A stretch of 64,000 nt of DNA from Symsagittifera roscoffensis (Eukaryota > Xenacoelomorpha > Acoela > Convolutidae): NCBI RefSeq assembly GCF_963678635.1, contig NC_087070.1:25168007-25232006 (forward strand). Reading direction: 5' to 3'. Below are positions 22,961-34,270 of the stretch, piece by piece (position 1 is the first letter of the stretch; each line of letters starts with the position of its first letter). The notes beneath the pieces were generated by a model. That model ran no database searches and was not told the DNA's origin. It saw only the letters and a program-made list of their open reading frames with translations. Made by a program: the position numbers and the translations under genes.

Positions 22961-24211
22961 TCGAAAATGAATGAAAAATGTATGACTAGCATTTTCTCCA
23001 TACACTTGATGTATGGATTTGTATGATAATGATTTTTGTTGGATGGAATTGTATGATGAGCATTTTCGGTGTATGGAGGTCAACACGGGAACAAATGAAA
23101 CGCACCAGGCTTGAGCACTCAGCTTTCTGTCATCAGAATGATGAGCACGGGGCAACGCCTTCTCCAGTAGGAAAATCTCAAATTTAAGAATGGTAATAAT
23201 GAAAAAATTCGTAAAGGATTCCCTATTTTTGCAGTTTTTTACGCAAAACTCTTTATTATATATATCCCAATTTTGTTCACTCTTTCTTTGCATAATTTCA
23301 AAAACAATGCGACTATCTACTCATTTTTTATGAATCAGATAACTACTTTCTGCATTTATTAAACAGATAAAGCGTATTTAATCATCACCTTTGTTTGTGC
23401 AACTAGGGACGACAACTACAAAATCAAATGCGAAAAAGATTCGAACTGCATTTGTGTTATGATAATAAATATAGTTCTCATACAAAATGCAACAGGAGAA
23501 ATGTCTCATTCTCAATCGTTGCCAATAATAGACCTTTCGAGCTTCGTTAAATAGGAGCTTGAAGTCAACACACATCAGAAGGTAAAGTTCTGATACGCTA
23601 AGGATAAGAGTTTCCAAAATTTTGTTTCTCAAAACTTCCAAAATTTTGTTTCTCAAAAGATGTAACAGATTTTTATGCCAATGGTTTTTGGGATTTCTAC
23701 AAGTTCTACAAGATTGAACTCATTTATGTCTCTCTTATCAGGAAGGATTATCTAACCTTATTAGGAAAGATTATCTTAATTTTCAATCTAGCAGGGCAAT
23801 CTTACTTAGTTTATGAATCTCACAGTTTATCTTAAGCAAAAATGTTTAAAATTCATATTTCAATACAAATTCGAAAAAAAAATTGCTTCTACGATGTCCG
23901 GTCCGTCGATGTGTCACTGCCAATCGCTGTCTTCAAACATCCGAAAAACAATATGAAAAAATATGAAGCAAAATGTGTCATAAATTTTCACTCAACCCTG
24001 GTATCTTGCGGAATATTTAGTTTCATAAATAATATCAAATCAAAATCTACTCTCAGGAATTTTTTGCTCTTCAAATTGGAATAGGTCAAAAAATATATTA
24101 TTCTGGTTGCGATGGGCAGTAAATGTTAAACGGTTTTCAAAAACAAAAAAAGACTTCAAAATCATTCGCACATGCATAAGACAAATGCCCAAGTAAAGTA
24201 GAGTTTAAATC
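22961..24211. other. AT-rich stretch with a short GTATGAT-type repeat
   Basis: At 22975-23090 the block 'gtatgatnagcattttc' recurs two or three times, ending 'aggtcaacacggg'. The same motif and ending occur at 56885-56945 ('tatgattagcattttt', 'ggtcaacacggg'). This supports a dispersed repeat whose end is GGTCAACACGGG. No gene seen in the remainder. Confidence 0.45.
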
Positions 24212-24413
24212 GGCTCTTTTTCCTCCCCCCCCCCCCCCCCCCACCTCACTCAAACTTGAATTTTATGGTCTACCGAGTGGTTTTACAAGGTTAACTATGA
24301 AGAGCAAATATGTTTGTTATGGCCTAATTAGTCAATTTTCATGACAATCGGACAAAGTGAACAGTAACTTCAAAAATAAAATTTTGCAGGTGGGGGGGGG
24401 AAGAAAAAGAGCC
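24212..24413. mobile_element. GGCTCTTTTCC-family MITE (complete)
   Basis: A 202-bp element with ends ggctctttttcctcccc (followed by a long C run and ccacctcactc) and, inverted, ggctctttttcttccccccc (followed by cacctg). It is flanked by tttaaatc and tttaatcc, a slightly decayed 8-bp target duplication. The interior 'gagtggttttacaaggtt' and 'catgacaatcggacaa' matches copies at 34271-34697 and 34799-34993. Non-coding. Confidence 0.8.
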
Positions 24414-24453
24414 TTTAATCCAGTAGTTTTACAAATTCTACTATGTTCGTGAG

Positions 24454-24925
24454 CAAGGGCGGACCTAGGACTTTCTCGAGGGGATGGGGGGAGGTGGCTG
24501 ATTTTAAAAAAACTCGGGAATTTCGACAATCATTTTTTTAGGTCGACCCTATTGATTTTTTGAGCTCTCTCAGAACACAATAAAGGCAATATTTGTACCA
24601 CAATTTTGCGCCGCTGGCAAATTTTCGAAAAAACAGATCAAAAACCCTTTTTGAAAACTTATGAACAAAAAATTGCGTTTTTTCGACGCGCGCTCCCCTT
24701 CAAAATTAGTATATATAAAAGAAGGAAAAAGAATTTATTTCTCATTGTTAATGGTAAATATGCATATAACGAGAATTGGCGCCTTAAGAAAAATTTTATG
24801 GTTGGTCGGCCTAAAAAGGATGTCATAAAATAATACCTATGTGGGGATCTATTGATTGGTGAGGGTTTCGAAGCCCAGGGAAAAAAGGCGTCCGCACAAC
24901 ACCCCTCCCTTTAAAATCGCCCCTG
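24454..24925. mobile_element. GC-ended MITE, most complete copy
   Basis: Left end caagggcggacctagg and inverted right end caggggcgattttaaa form imperfect terminal inverted repeats. The flanks TTCGTGAG and TTCCTGAA agree at six of eight bases, compatible with an old 8-bp target duplication as in hAT elements. The body shares 'ttaggtcgaccctattg' and 'gagctctct' with 12887-13220. No coding sequence longer than chance. Confidence 0.65.
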
Positions 24926-25388
24926 TTCCTGAACACTTTTTACCATACTAACTGCCACTCCGGAACATTTAAATTCAAATAAAGTTTTTAAAAGCTGGAT
25001 TTTTCCATGAAAAGCGGTCCACTAAAAGGCGGCTGACTTGATCGAATATAATGAGCGAACCAAGGATATTGGCCACGAGTTTAACAAGCGAACCAAGGTT
25101 GATAACGAGGTTGAACACCAGACCCATAAATAAAAAATATTTAATATTTTGGCCTGAAGTTAACATCTTTTTTTGTTCGGTCGAAATTCCATCCGCTAGA
25201 AGGCCGCCGGTGCCCTGGATGTTTATTCAATCTACTTTATACCAAGAATTACGTATATTATTATGTTTAGGCTTTTTTTAAGAAAAGTTTGAGTTCGCAC
25301 TATTTAAAGTTTTTTTTTGATAAAAATTGTTTAAAAAAAGTCGAATTCACAAAACTTTAGAAAAAGGAAAAAATGATACCAATTGATA

Positions 25389-25398
25389 CGCACACGCA

Positions 25399-25430
<32 letters not shown>

Positions 25431-25433
25431 CAA
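25389..25433. repeat. (CGCA)n/(CA)n microsatellite
   Basis: Uninterrupted cgca tetranucleotide units pass into a ca dinucleotide run, 45 bp in total. It is surrounded by AT-rich sequence with no gene. Confidence 0.95.
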
Positions 25434-25599
25434 ATGCGAAATGAAGCGGTAATAGTTGTTAATAATAATGAATTATAATCCATTTTAAACAGATTATAAT
25501 TCAAATAAAATGTTGTTCAATCAGGTATCATTTTACAAATATGTGATATAATGTTATGAGTGCACGGATATATACTTTTTAAACATAGAATATTATCAA

Positions 25600-26820
25600 G
25601 GTTTCAAAAAAACATTGACGGAGAATACAAAAAATTGTAGAGATATCGAAAAAATGACAAGCCGGCATATACAAATGCCCGTGCATTTTCAATTACAAAA
25701 TATCTTGGTGGATATTGAGACTGCTTTATGTATCCAGGGTCTAAAAATTTTATCCATGTTTCAGCATTACAAAAAAATATCGTTCAATTCAGGTAATAGA
25801 GAAGAGGACGACAAAAAGTACTGTCATTTTGGAGAAAATTCTAGTGCTGGAAAAATATTTGCCGTTTCCACTTCATCGAAAATTTACTTAGCTTCAAAAA
25901 CATTTTTTTGTGATTGAAAAAAGCTCAACATCCTCTGATAAAATTACTTTATGTTAAGAACCTTTTTTTCGTTGAAGAATCAAAAAGTGTAACATGCCGG
26001 CAAATATAAATGCCCGTGCATTTTCAATTACAAAAACTCCTTGCTTGATATTGAAACTTATATATCCAAATTCCACAAAACGTATCCATGTTTCAGCCTT
26101 ACCAAAAAATATCGTTCAGTTCTGGTAATAGAAGAGGTCGACAAAAAGTGCTGTCATTTTGGAGAAATTTCAAGATTGCTGAAAAAATCTTGGTCTTTAT
26201 TGACACTGCTTTATGTATTCAGGGTCTATAAAATTGTATCCATGTTTCAGAATTACCAAAAGAATATCGTTCAGTTCAGGTAATAGAGAAGAGGTAGACA
26301 AAAAGTACTGTCAGTTTGGAAGAAATTCTAGGGTGTGAAAAGTTATTTGCCGTTTCCAATTCATCGGAAATTTACTGAACACCAAAAACATTTTTCTATT
26401 GTGGTTTAAAAAAGCTTTACATCCTCTGATAAAATTACTTTTTAGGATAAAAATCTTTTTTTTTCGTTGAAGTATCAAAAAGTATGACAAGCAGGCACAT
26501 ATAAATTCCCGTGCTTTTTCAATTACACAAACACCTTGGTGGATATTGAAACTGCCTTATGTATCCAAATTCTACAAAACGTATCCATGATTCAGCCTTA
26601 CCAAAAACTATCGTTCCGCTCTGGTAATAAAGAGGTCGACAAAAGGCTGTCATTTTGGAGAAACTTCAAAATAGCTGAAAAAATATCTCCACTTCATTGG
26701 AAGTTAATTGAACACCAAATGTGGTTGAAAAAAACTCTACATCCCCTATTAAAATTATTTTTTATGTTACGAGCCTTTTTTTTATTTTTATATCATCAAT
26801 ACATCAAATAACGCTTTAGA
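25600..26820. repeat. Degenerate tandem array with two nested periods
   Basis: A block 'ccggcatatacaaatgcccg' then 'tgcattttcaattacaaa' recurs near 25663, 25996 and 26494. A sub-block 'ttgagactgctttatgtatc' then 'catgtttcagcattacc' and 'atcgttcaattcaggtaata' recurs near 25717, 26049, 26199 and 26546. The plus-strand frames at 25615-25917, 26041-26283 and 26536-26811 share peptides because of this repetition (for example DIETALCIQ). They carry no start, splice or domain evidence of being genes. Confidence 0.7.
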
Positions 26821-26929
26821 TTCTTTTACAGACAACAACCAAAGCTTCATTTGTTATCATGTCTTGAATTACTCATCACTATTCGTGGGTGCATGCATTG
26901 GGTTACATTCCTGCAACCAGTTTTAAGAG

Positions 26930-27190
26930 ATAATAATCGATTATATTATGATTTTAGTAGCTGAAAATGTAAAAAAAAATCTACTATAATCAATTGTTAA
27001 TCGATTATAGTCTCTTGAAATCCGTATTAAAGTATTCTAAATTTCAGTAAAACTAATATCAATTATAACCTCTTGGAATTTATCACGATTACAATTGATT
27101 ATAAATCATTTAAGGACCTAATTTTGGTAATTATAATCAATTATAATCGTGAAAATATCATCACAATAATCCGTTATAATCGATTACTTA
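26930..27190. repeat. Cluster of near-palindromic ATAATCGATTAT-type motifs
   Basis: Variants of 'ataatcgattat' and 'ataatcaattataatc' occur at least six times in 260 bp, on both strands by self-complementarity. Related motifs recur near 45690, 54850 and in every spacer of the 46.8-51.3 kb array ('ggattataaccaatt'). The meaning is unknown. Confidence 0.55.
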
Positions 27191-28019
27191 CGCCTAAATT
27201 TGGATGTGGGTTGTTTACCTGAAGACTATGATTTTAAATCATTTTCAACAGTTCGTGTTAGAAATTTATCAAATTAAAAAACCCAAATCCCATTTTGGAG
27301 GAAAATCAGGCAAAAATTGTGACTTCAATGTATGGCCACGTTCAGTTAATTTTATCAAACAGTTTCAGACTGATTTTCATTTTGCAACTGAAAAATTTTC
27401 AACTCTCAACTGTTTTTGTAAAAGGAAGAGACTCCTTTAGAGAAGCAAAAGCAATCACTTTGTTAATGCCGACTGTTGCAGATGTAAAAAAGATTGCCCA
27501 GGAATTACGCAACAAAAAATACAGAGAGTCCTCCAGGTTTTTATAAATTATTGGACAAATTGGCTCAAATTTTCAGATTTACCACATTTTTTCTACAGTT
27601 TTCTCATGAACGGTTCAATAAATATCAGCAACGTCTTGTCACACTTCTTGATACAAAAAATTGAATTACTCTTTTGATGATATGAAGCTGAAATTAAAAA
27701 AAAAAGTCTAAAATTAAATTAAAAACAACAACTAAAATTTTTGAGCGAAAACAAAAGGGCCACCTCTGTCAATGCCAATGAGGCTATAATTGTGGCAACC
27801 ATTGAAAAGGGTTAACAGACAGTCCCTTAACTCGTATGAAGCAAGCTTTATATTCATAATTACTTTATGGAAATAATGATCATTTGTGCTCCTGTAAGCC
27901 CCCCCCCCCACTTTTTGAACAAAGTCCAACATGAACTGGAAAAGCACTCCCGATGCTCAACTATCTACCTTGTGCCTTGAAGCGTAATTTTAGGTGTATT
28001 ATCACAAGCACTTTTAACT
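27191..28019. other. Non-coding stretch before the Gypsy element
   Basis: Short plus-strand frames at 27204-27546 overlap each other and resemble nothing. A C run lies at 27900-27909. If the Ty3/Gypsy relic that follows still had a 5' LTR it should be here, but no copy of this sequence was found downstream of 30.8 kb. Confidence 0.4.
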
Positions 28020-28715
28020 TGGCGCAGCCAGCATCCGAGGATTTGATGCGTAATACGAAGGAAATGTGTGCTAAACAAATGAAATGTCAATATAAATTAA
28101 TAGAGCAAAATGGGCAAGAGTAAATTATTGTCAGCGGAAAAAGAAGAGATGCTCAAAAAACGCTTAGAAGAGCTTACTCTCCAACAAAATTCGCCAGAAA
28201 AAATCATGTAAGAGCGCTCACCTAGAATCAGGGATGCGCCTAAAATTAGGGCAAATGCCACTTTAAATGATTTTTCTATACGTGCCAGACGTGCCAGACT
28301 TTTTATACTTGAGTTTTATACGTGCCAACATTTAGACAAACAGTGAAGAAGCAAAAAATTGCTCTCTACGTTGTTTTGTCGACGATGATATTTTACACTA
28401 TATTGAGGAGGGGGTCATAAATTTTAGCACGGACGATATATGGCTACATTTGCATCCTACATCGAAGGTGTAAACGGCTTTAGGTGTAAAAAAAACTAGG
28501 TTTTAGCCTGTCTCAAGGAGCTCTACATTGCTTGCGATTATGTTGATAATGACGATTGCCACAGATTAGCAGATTTTGAGAGACAAGGTTGCGACTGGAT
28601 TGCACTGTAACCAAACTCAACACACGCGTCTCGTTGTTCAGAACTTGACCCTAGACGAAGCCGTAAAAATCATTTGAGCAAGTTAAACCACAACTTGAAC
28701 AAATGGTTGAACAAA

Positions 28716-29480
28716 AATGTATTTCATCCAATTATTTTTTCATCTAAGAGTAGTTGTCAGCAAAAAAGGTACGACAGATAAGCGCATACATGAATTATTG
28801 CTATCGGCAAAAAAACTTGTCTTCGAAAAACCGGAAGCAATTTTCTTTGGCTTGTGTGTAAAAAAGCTGGTTGGACAATTGATCCGGCGAATACAAAAGC
28901 ACTGCGGGAATTTCCAACTCCTTGAAATCGAACAGACGTGAAAAGTTTTTCGGCTTCCTACAGCAGTTTTTGGTTTTTTTAAGGAAATATAGCAAAATTT
29001 ACTGAACCTTTGCGTCCAATGCTAAAGGGCTCTAATCGTTCAGATGGGAACCTGTCTATCGAGAAGCATTCACAAATGTATGCCAAGAGCTGTCAAAGCC
29101 TTCAGTCTTGACTTGTTATGATCACAATGCAGAGCTTAAACTGGAAACAGATGCAACTCGTGTTGGTGGCCTAGGATATCTGCTATGGCAAAAAGCCATC
29201 GCTTATAGCTTATAGCGGTCATTTGGGCTAACTGGAGTTTTGATGCCTTTTTTAGCAGATCACAATTCCAGCCAGTCATTGAACATCGGCCGCTCGTTCT
29301 AACACTTGGCAGTTATTAGCTTTCGCAAGTAGAAAATCCCAGAATTTTACGCCTTCTTTTGAACCTTAAGGTAGCTATTCTTTCTCAACTACCTGGAAAC
29401 AAGGCAGGGAAAAAAAGGCTGATTCTTTTCTAGAGCTCCACTGCAAAATCCCGTTCCGGAAAAAGAACACACCGAACAAG
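28716..29480 (+). pseudogene. Gypsy reverse-transcriptase tail and RNase H remnant
   Basis: Around 28850-28990 the translation (one stop inside) reads KKAGWTIDPANTKALREFPTP and continues into DVKSFFGFLQQF. This is the classic Gypsy connection 'AI-EFP-P-----LRSFLGL--YY--F'. RNase H follows at about 29140-29200 (TDATRVGGLGYLLWQ, with the first catalytic Asp of the 'DAS--G-GAVL' motif). Near 29290-29420 there are HRPLVLT, NPRILRLLLNLK and LPGNKAGKADSF-like pieces, corresponding to 'TDH-PL', 'RI-RW-L-L' and 'GK-N--ADALSR'. All are frame-broken. Confidence 0.65.
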
Positions 29481-30014
29481 AACATGAGGATAAACCGGCG
29501 ATGATCCGGCTTATGACCGAAGCCTCTCAGTCGTTGCCCAATTGCCTGCAAGAAAGAAGCTTTCGCGAGGCACTAGAGCACGCTCCCTTAAACAAACACC
29601 TGCAAAAACAAATCATTGAGGGTATCCTCAAACAAATAAATTAGATGCGGTCTCAACAAAAGGCATTCTGGCCAGTCTTCACAAGTCTACATAATTCAGA
29701 CAACCTAAATTATATTGGGTCTCGTTTGTTAGTTCCTAGAGAAAATGAGATCTCAAGTACTCAATGATCTTCATTCTACTCATCAAGGCCTAATTGGCAA
29801 TTTGCTTAACGTGACTAATAACAAAGCGAATGAAGTTTTGGGATGAGTTGAATGTAGTGCTTATTCGCCGTCTATTCCCAAGGAATTTATCATAAATGTT
29901 GAGGTTCCCAAGTTACTCTTCCAATCTGTATATGCAGATTCGTTCAGTTTAATGATCTGAATATCTGAGCGTGACAGATAGAAAGTTAAATTGGACTTGC
30001 ATCACAAACACAGG

Positions 30015-30793
30015 ACGAGCTACTAACACGGCTTATGTTATCAACGCCTTTCGAGCTTGGTTTTCTCATGTTGGGGTTCCAAGCCTTCTTACCACAGATG
30101 GAGGTCCAGTTTTTCTCGGAAATTTCTAAATTTTTTTGCAAACATTGGCTTATCAGGCATGAAATGTCGTCCCCGCACTGCCATCAATGGAACAGTTGTA
30201 CAGAGTCAGCTTTTCAGTGAACACAACGTCTCCTTCAGAAAGTACATCAGATAAAGGCTTAGATAAAGAAGCGTTTCACTGAGGGTTGTTAGAACTTAGA
30301 AACACCCCCAATGAAACTGAAGTTTGTCCAGCACAAATTATTTTTGAACGATCTCTCAAAAACTTTGACATTGCTGGTCATCGCTCGTTTTGTCAGTTTT
30401 TAAAGAGAGCAGAGTAGATAGATGAGAAAGCCAACTTGTTGCGCGAACGTACTGCGGGTCACTACAATAAAAGTGCCAAATCTTTGCCTGCGTTCAGAAT
30501 TGGATCGCTTGTAAACATTCAAGATCCTCAAAGTTTTTTAGGGGACAAACTTGGTGCCATTTTTGCAATTGGTTGCAACAGAGATTGTTTTGTTAACACC
30601 GAATTTGGACAGGAGGCGTAACATGAGATGTCTGAAGCAATACAAACCTTCAACAGGTGTTATAGAAAACTTCGATAGTGGTCATCCGGCCGCTTCAGTA
30701 CAAAGTCTCGAGCCAAATTCAGCTAACACTGAAAATATGGCTCCAGACAACAGCAGCTCACCTTGGCAAAATGTAGATTCAGTCAGTGTGTGA
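30015..30793 (+). pseudogene. Gypsy integrase remnant (core to C-terminal domain)
   Basis: Around 30020-30115 the translation holds WFSHVGVPSLLTTDGGPVF, the integrase core strand with the second catalytic Asp ('FGVP--I-TD-G--F'). A shifted frame gives SSPHCHQWNSCTESA (degenerate 'SSPYHPQSNG-VE', where the catalytic Glu lies). Near 30295-30360 LRNTPNETEVCPAQIIFER matches the 'YRNTP----SPAQLLFGR' motif. From 30436 to 30793 comes the C-terminal region (HYNKSAKSLPAFRIGSLV, RDCFVNT, RRNMRCLK). Stops and frame changes separate the parts. Confidence 0.7.
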
Positions 30794-31670
30794 AAAAGAT
30801 ATCTAAAAGAAGACAGGAAAAAGCCAGCCTGGTTCGAGGCTCTAAATTGAGGCCAACATCATTGACATTTGCCGAGATATAGTGCGTCAAAACTTGGTTG
30901 TTTCGTAAAAATGAGTTGATAGATTAGTTGTTAGATACTTAGTGCCAATAAATATATTTGTTGGTCAATCTTTGACCAAGAGAATATAGAGTGGATAGAA
31001 CGGAATAAATAAACATCTAACAAACGATGTAGCAAAACAACAGAGTGACCACGCACAGCGTAGCACTCAATATAGGCCAATTCAGTGACCTTGAAATGGA
31101 ACTGGTAATGAGACCGTAATGTAACTGCAAAAAGACAAGTTATAAGCGAGGTACCGAAGGTCGCCTCATGACAATCATATAGCGGCCTGACTGTGAAGAC
31201 ACGGTGGGTGTTAATGGAATCAGTTAACGTTTTTATATTGCTATAAAAATCAAAGTTGATTCAGTAGTTCTTAGGCTTGATTTACTTCCATTTTATGTTT
31301 TTTTTTATCTGGGTATAATTTAATTCTTATTCGATTACTTGGATCTATTGTGTCCAAGTGTATTCTGTTCTACTTCAAACGACTTAAGGCGAATACCACT
31401 CTTAACCGACGGCTCTATGAAAGAGTCATACTATTTTGTTGGTACATGACCCGGCAGTTTCAGCGCAATCTTTGAATGACTAAAAAAGCCAAATTTATTC
31501 CGTTTTTGGGGTAGAATTTCAGGCCCGAATTTTGAAAAACGATTAACTTGTTTTAATTTAGCTTGAATTTTAAGCAACTTTTGTCTTCATCATTTTTGTC
31601 TAATCAACCGAGTTTGAGAAAAAACCCTTTTAAATTGCATTTTTTAGTGTTTTGTCCGAATATTTTAAAT
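30794..31670. other. Non-coding stretch after the Gypsy element
   Basis: No LTR copy, gene or structured RNA was recognised. A possible tiny minus-strand terminal exon (31431-31469, acceptor then 12 codons and a stop) was noticed but is too short to support. Confidence 0.4.
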
Positions 31671-31672
31671 TA

Positions 31673-32246
31673 GACTAGTGGACAAAATTAAGCGCAAACT
31701 CAGGATTTACTCTGTAAAATGCCTGTTTTCAATTTACATTTTGGACAACACTTTCGAAATTCAGTAAGATTTTTACATAGACCAAGAGCAAATGATCAGA
31801 GTTACCATCAGTGAAAGTATCAATATTTGGTTTCCATGACTTACCAATGTAATCCGGGTCTGAAAATGCCAGTTTTCCCCATCTGCACTAAGTTAAATAC
31901 TTCGCATGAATGAGTAACAAACGTCTAATCTGAGCTGAGTAAAAAATTTACACTGATTGCTTCCATGTTCTCGCTGGCTGAGAATGTTTCACGTTGCATG
32001 AACTCGCTTATTCAAGAAAGATTTCACTCTGATGCAAAACTTAGTGCAGATAAGGAAAACTGGCATTTTCAGACCCGGATTACAATGGTAAGTCATTGAA
32101 ACCAAACATTGATACTTTCACTGATCGTAGCTCTGATCATTTGCTGGTGGTCTATGTAAAAACTTAACGAGTTCCAAAATGTACATTGAAAACAGGCATT
32201 TTACAGAGTAAAATTTAGAATTTCCGCTTAATTTTGTCCCTTAGTG
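31673..32246. mobile_element. Tc1/mariner-like MITE with long inverted repeats
   Basis: A 574-bp element whose arms of about 215 bp (31673-31890 and 32035-32246) are inverted copies around a core of about 145 bp. The termini read GACTAGTGGACAAAATTAAG and (inverted) CACTAAGGGACAAAATTAAG, and a TA dinucleotide flanks each side (31671-31672, 32247-32248). TA duplication and 'GGACAAAATTAAG'-type ends fit the Tc1/mariner superfamily. Arm differences are modest, so the insertion is not ancient. No transposase. Confidence 0.8.
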
Positions 32247-32312
32247 TAGCACTGCAACCTGCATCAAATCAAAATCAAACGGAAGAGAGTTGAATTACTA
32301 CTTTTGTCTCAC

Positions 32313-32416
32313 CAGTTGATGTTGTTTGAAGATATTGGAGTCGGTGCTTGATTGGACGGTATCCAGTTGCGTCATCATCGTCATCAGCGCCATTGCAGCC
32401 ATTGCGGTCGAGAAGG
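32313..32416 (-). CDS. Low-confidence candidate exon
   Basis: A 104-nt minus-strand block, GC-richer than the flanks, between acceptor ...aaattgttcag and donor CAACTG|gtgagac. Two frames are open. One reads LLDRNGCNGADDDDDATGYR; the other contains MAAMALMTMMTQLD. The first frame ends with one base, which would join in phase to the exon at 4100-3949, but the intron would be 28 kb. The product and even the gene assignment are uncertain. Confidence 0.3.
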
Positions 32417-32515
32417 CTGAACAATTTACAGATCATTTTGATGTTATCATGATTTACCAAATTGACTACGATTGATTTGACCAATCAGCATCAAAGACCG
32501 TTGAAGGCACAATAA

Positions 32516-32885
32516 CAAGGGCGGATTTAGGGGGGAGCGGGAGGGAGAGGGGGCGGACGTCTTCCCTCAGGGATCCGACCCCCTGCCGACCCAAAGGGGT
32601 CTCTTTGTACTATTTTGAAATATCCATTTTTGGCGGCGAAACCTAAAATTTTTCTAAAGGCGCCATAGGCACCACATATATTATTTTTGAGGGGGGAGCG
32701 CGGGCCAAAAAAAACGCGATTTTTTTGTCAAAATTTTCCAAAAAGTGCTCAAAAACGGCTTTTTTACCTGCTTTTTTAAACATTTGCCTGCGGCGCAGAA
32801 AATCTGGCCAAACCAGCGTCTTTTTAGTGCTTTAGGAGAGCTCGGAAAATTTATTTGATCGACCTAAAAAAGTCGAAATTTTTGA
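32516..32885. mobile_element. GC-ended MITE copy
   Basis: It starts caagggcggatttagg and carries the blocks 'gatccgaccccctgccgac', 'tttgtactattttgaaatat', 'gagcgcgggcc', 'ctgcggcgcagaaaat', 'gcgtctttttagtgctttag' and 'gagctcggaaaatt'. Instead of its own far terminus it ends next to a GGCTCTTTTCC-family end (gggaaggaaactggaaaaga at 32895-32914), suggesting a junction between two element families. Confidence 0.6.
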
Positions 32886-33134
32886 ATGGTGGAGGCGGGA
32901 AGGAAACTGGAAAAGAGCCGAAAGTTTGAAAGACGCGGTTTTTTAAAGTAAGAAACCGTCTCCCTCTAAATATTTTTCCCGTACCCATTTGAAGTGTTCC
33001 CCATTTGCTACTAATTTACTAATTTAGCCATTTTTGGTCGAACAGCTGTAAAAGTTTTCTGCAAACGTCTACGCCGCAATGTATGCTGATTTTGAGGGGG
33101 GGGGGGGGGCTATATTATTTTTGCTGCAAAATGT

Positions 33135-33351
33135 GGCTCTTTTCCACCTCCCCCCACATTTCAATTTCTCCATTTTCTTAGTTTCTTTTTTTTGTGTTGC
33201 GTGTTGTTATGACTGAACGCGTCATATTCCTATGTAAGACTTGTATGTTCACAATAGTTTTTCACTTAGCTAAATTTCAATGCGCTATTCCTATGTAAAA
33301 TTAGTTTTTCAAAACTTAAATTCAAATGTTGGGGGAGTCGAAAACATAGCC
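33135..33351. mobile_element. GGCTCTTTTCC-family MITE, subfamily shared with the E-Syt intron copy
   Basis: It begins ggctcttttccacctccccc and ends (inverted) ggctatgttttcgactcccc. The interior 'cacatttcaatttctcc' and 'gttcacaatagttt' matches 60691-60907. No convincing target duplication was seen (caaaatgt versus ataaattg). Confidence 0.55.
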
Positions 33352-33864
33352 ATAAATTGTCCGATTGGTCTGCCCAAAACGGACAGAGGGTCGTGATATC
33401 ACTTGCCCATTTCCCTTGAAGGCCGGGTTGATAAACTTGATACTAATTTAAATTTGTCACTTGCAGAAACATGGAGTTAAAAAAGGGCATGTTATCAAAT
33501 TGAAAACAGATGTGAAAATTGAGAAAGGTTAAAAAAATATCACGCTCAAAATCTGAACAAAAGGAACAATTTTTCTCAAAATAAAAAAAAGTAAAAAAAA
33601 AAACAAAATTCTTATATAAAACCAGTATATTAGTGAAAGTCTTCTTCTAATTTTGAAGCTTTTTCGGTGGGGCCTTTGTACTTAGAAAATATAGCATGTA
33701 AAGCAATGGCTGTTTATGAAAAAAGAAGGGCCGGCTAACTTATGATTTAGATCAATTTATCCACGCGGGATAGGACCAACATCTACATGCTTTTCAGCTC
33801 TTTACGGAGAAACTGCTGTTGGTCCTCTGGTTTACGGTTGATTTTTTTGGCTGCGTACCGTTAC

Positions 33865-33921
33865 CTAACTCTAAAGCAGCAATCACTAATCATGGTGGGC
33901 CTCCCACACACTTCACCACCG
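33865..33921 (-). CDS. Very low-confidence candidate micro-exon
   Basis: A 57-nt minus-strand block with acceptor tttttaactag and donor GTTAG|gtaac, encoding GGEVCGRPTMISDCCFRV with three Cys. Its end phase (two bases left) matches the start phase of 32313-32416. The same GC-rich patch (33780-33960) is also open on the plus strand, so the strand is not settled. Confidence 0.2.
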
Positions 33922-34270
33922 CTAGTTAAAAAGTACGAAAGGGCTGGAATAAAGGATGAAAAAGGTGAAAAAAAAAGGAGAATAAAACCGGGTAAGCAGT
34001 ACCTGTAATTGCTGTCAGCCGCTCCATTTTGGTGGATGTGTTTTTGTTGTATGATCGCTAGCAACGACTGTTAGTTTATCAGACTAAAATATTCGTGTTT
34101 TCGATTCTTGCCGATTTTACTCTGCATCGGCGGTTAACTTCTGGGAGATATCTTTTTTGACTTCTCACGTCCAAAATGCCGCCAAAAATTACACGATTTT
34201 TAAGTGAACTAATTTGGAGCGCAAAGAAAAAACTCAAAAGAATGGTCACGGAAATGTTTCATTAAAAACC

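Larger units (their letters stand above)
28020..30793 (+). mobile_element. Broken Ty3/Gypsy LTR retrotransposon (internal region)
   Basis: Parts lie in Ty3/Gypsy order. There is a primer-binding-site-like TGGCGCAGCCAGCATCC at 28020-28036 (complementary to a tRNA 3' end, reminiscent of tRNA-Ser-type sites). A gag-like stretch near 28575-28675 (QNLTLDEAVKI, like the LTLEKALEIA gag motif) follows. Then come the end of the reverse transcriptase, RNase H, and integrase. Protease and the catalytic palm of the reverse transcriptase appear to be missing, and there are many stops and frameshifts. No LTR pair was found by eye. It cannot be active. Confidence 0.7.

Noticed and set aside
27204-27546. Overlapping plus-strand frames as a gene
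   Set aside because: Two frames overlap out of register, composition is not coding-like, and nothing is recognised.
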